A program made the translations under genes and the position numbers. The notes under the pieces were generated by a model that was not told the origin of the DNA, ran no database searches, and worked only from the letters and a program-made list of their open reading frames with translations. A stretch of 7,763 nucleotides of DNA from Bacilli bacterium (GTDB lineage Bacteria; Bacillota_I; Bacilli_A; RFN20; CAG-826): positions 1 through 7,763 of the forward strand of contig JAILKX010000214.1 of the NCBI GenBank assembly GCA_024693415.1, in the 5' to 3' direction. Positions within the stretch are counted from its first letter, which is position 1. The number at the start of each line of letters is the position of its first letter. Below, piece after piece: positions 7,199 through 7,763 of this stretch.

Positions 7199-7763
7199 GC
7201 CTCGATGGAGACGGTCGCGAACGTCGCGGTCGCCTCTTTTATTTTGAAGCGGTAAGGCAGCTTCGACCCATCGGAGAACGTCAAATCGGAGAAGTTCGAT
7301 CCATTGAACCCATCCCCCACCCCAAACAAGGCATCCCTTAGGTGCAGGGTCGCATTGCCCTCAGTTATCTCCTGCGTCGAATCGGAGGCGATGAAGTAAT
7401 CGCATAAGGAAGCAGATCCGCTCGATTTATCGAGCATCTGGATCAGTATGTTGGACCTAGAGGAATTGTCATAGGCAACATCAAGCCTCCTATTGCCTAT
7501 CACCGTGGAGCCACTCAGCATCTCCTCGCGCAAACCCGATTGGTATACTCCTAATTTAGAGTTCACCTTATACACCTTGACGCCGGCTTTCTTCGGAAGC
7601 CGCATCGAGTCATTGTCGCGCAGCATCGCATCCGGCCCGTTCAATCCCGAGGGGACGTAATATTCGAGCGCGATGTATTCGTCATAAGGCGTCCCGTTCC
7701 AGCTCGGCGCGAGCAATATGAAGTCCCCAAAGGCATTGAACGGACGGATCTTGATCTCGCAGG
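7192..7763 (-). CDS. C-terminal part of an unrecognised protein, possibly an M6-like secreted peptidase (partial at 5' end)
   Basis: The frame runs leftward from the window edge to a TAG at 7192-7194, giving 189 visible residues with the N-terminus outside the window. A TTG at 7716 could be taken as a start, but the frame stays open and protein-like upstream of it (EIKIRPFNAFGDFI), so it is treated as internal. The sequence is rich in Ser, Asn, Asp and Gly and looks extracellular. It has no obvious membrane helix and probably ends in a beta-rich domain. The string DEYIALEYYVPSGLN followed by GVKVYKVN faintly recalls the segment after the active site of M6 (immune inhibitor A-like) metallopeptidases, where an EYxLIExR run precedes a G-x-x-IWHID-type strand. 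That link is a tentative recollection without any catalytic motif in view. The gene overlaps the deaminase gene by 7 bases tail to tail. Confidence 0.7.
   Translation of the reverse strand, partial: CEIKIRPFNAFGDFILLAPSWNGTPYDEYIALEYYVPSGLNGPDAMLRDNDSMRLPKKAGVKVYKVNSKLGVYQSGLREEMLSGSTVIGNRRLDVAYDNSSRSNILIQMLDKSSGSASLCDYFIASDSTQEITEGNATLHLRDALFGVGDGFNGSNFSDLTFSDGSKLPYRFKIKEATATFATVSIEAQ
7208..7245 (+). terminator. intrinsic terminator of the deaminase gene, inside the convergent coding sequence
   Basis: On the plus strand 7208-7220 pairs with 7224-7236 as a 13-position stem with two G-U wobbles and one mismatch, around the 3-base loop ACG (7221-7223). It is followed by TTTTATTTT (7237-7245). 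It begins 10 bases after the deaminase stop. The same bases code for the last residues of the leftward gene. Confidence 0.8.

Noticed and set aside
7714..7716. TTG as the start of the right-hand leftward gene
   Set aside because: The frame is open and protein-like upstream to the window edge and there is no clear ribosome binding site, so the gene is treated as cut by the window.

Overview
The window carries a compact bacterial str operon (rpsL-rpsG-fusA-tuf, all on the minus strand) set among unrelated genes. The organism is most likely a member of the Bacillota, probably a GC-rich uncultured lineage of Bacilli. S12 has the longer N-terminal region with the extra ~13 residues typical of Gram-positive S12, S7 is very close to the Bacillus type, and the deaminase is of the short B. 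subtilis GuaD type. TGA is used as a stop (end of the deaminase gene), so the mycoplasma code is not supported. The exact clade is inference.

Layout from left to right: (1) 1-47, a possible start of a leftward gene cut by the window edge, with a promoter placed so close that its message would be leaderless. (2) 112-2022 (-), a seven-helix membrane protein with a degenerate GGDEF domain and an intact EAL domain, i.e. a probable cyclic-di-GMP phosphodiesterase with its own promoter. (3) 2116-2147, a strong intrinsic terminator closing the str operon. (4) 2168-6471 (-), tuf, fusA, rpsG and rpsL. Gaps between rpsL, rpsG and fusA are 18-19 bases, each holding a Shine-Dalgarno site. The fusA-tuf gap is 94 bases and contains a good internal promoter. 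(5) 6472-6739, a 268-base divergent intergenic region. It holds the str promoter, a structured leader with two adjacent hairpins, several dyads and a rightward promoter. (6) 6740-7198 (+), a guanine-deaminase-type enzyme. (7) 7192-7763 (-), the C-terminal part of an unrecognised, probably extracellular protein, overlapping the deaminase gene tail to tail.

The str genes make the 30S decoding-centre protein S12, the 30S head protein S7, and the two translational GTPases EF-G and EF-Tu. The operon stands alone: no rpoBC upstream and no S10 cluster downstream, unlike the usual Bacillota arrangement. The extra tuf promoter fits the need for more EF-Tu than EF-G. The deaminase and str promoters point away from each other and could share control through a perfect 17-base dyad between them. 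No mobile element, CRISPR array, tRNA or rRNA was seen. The least ordinary signals are the str leader, the divergent-region dyad, an EF-G substitution at a fusidic-acid position, and a terminator embedded in the 3' end of a convergent gene.
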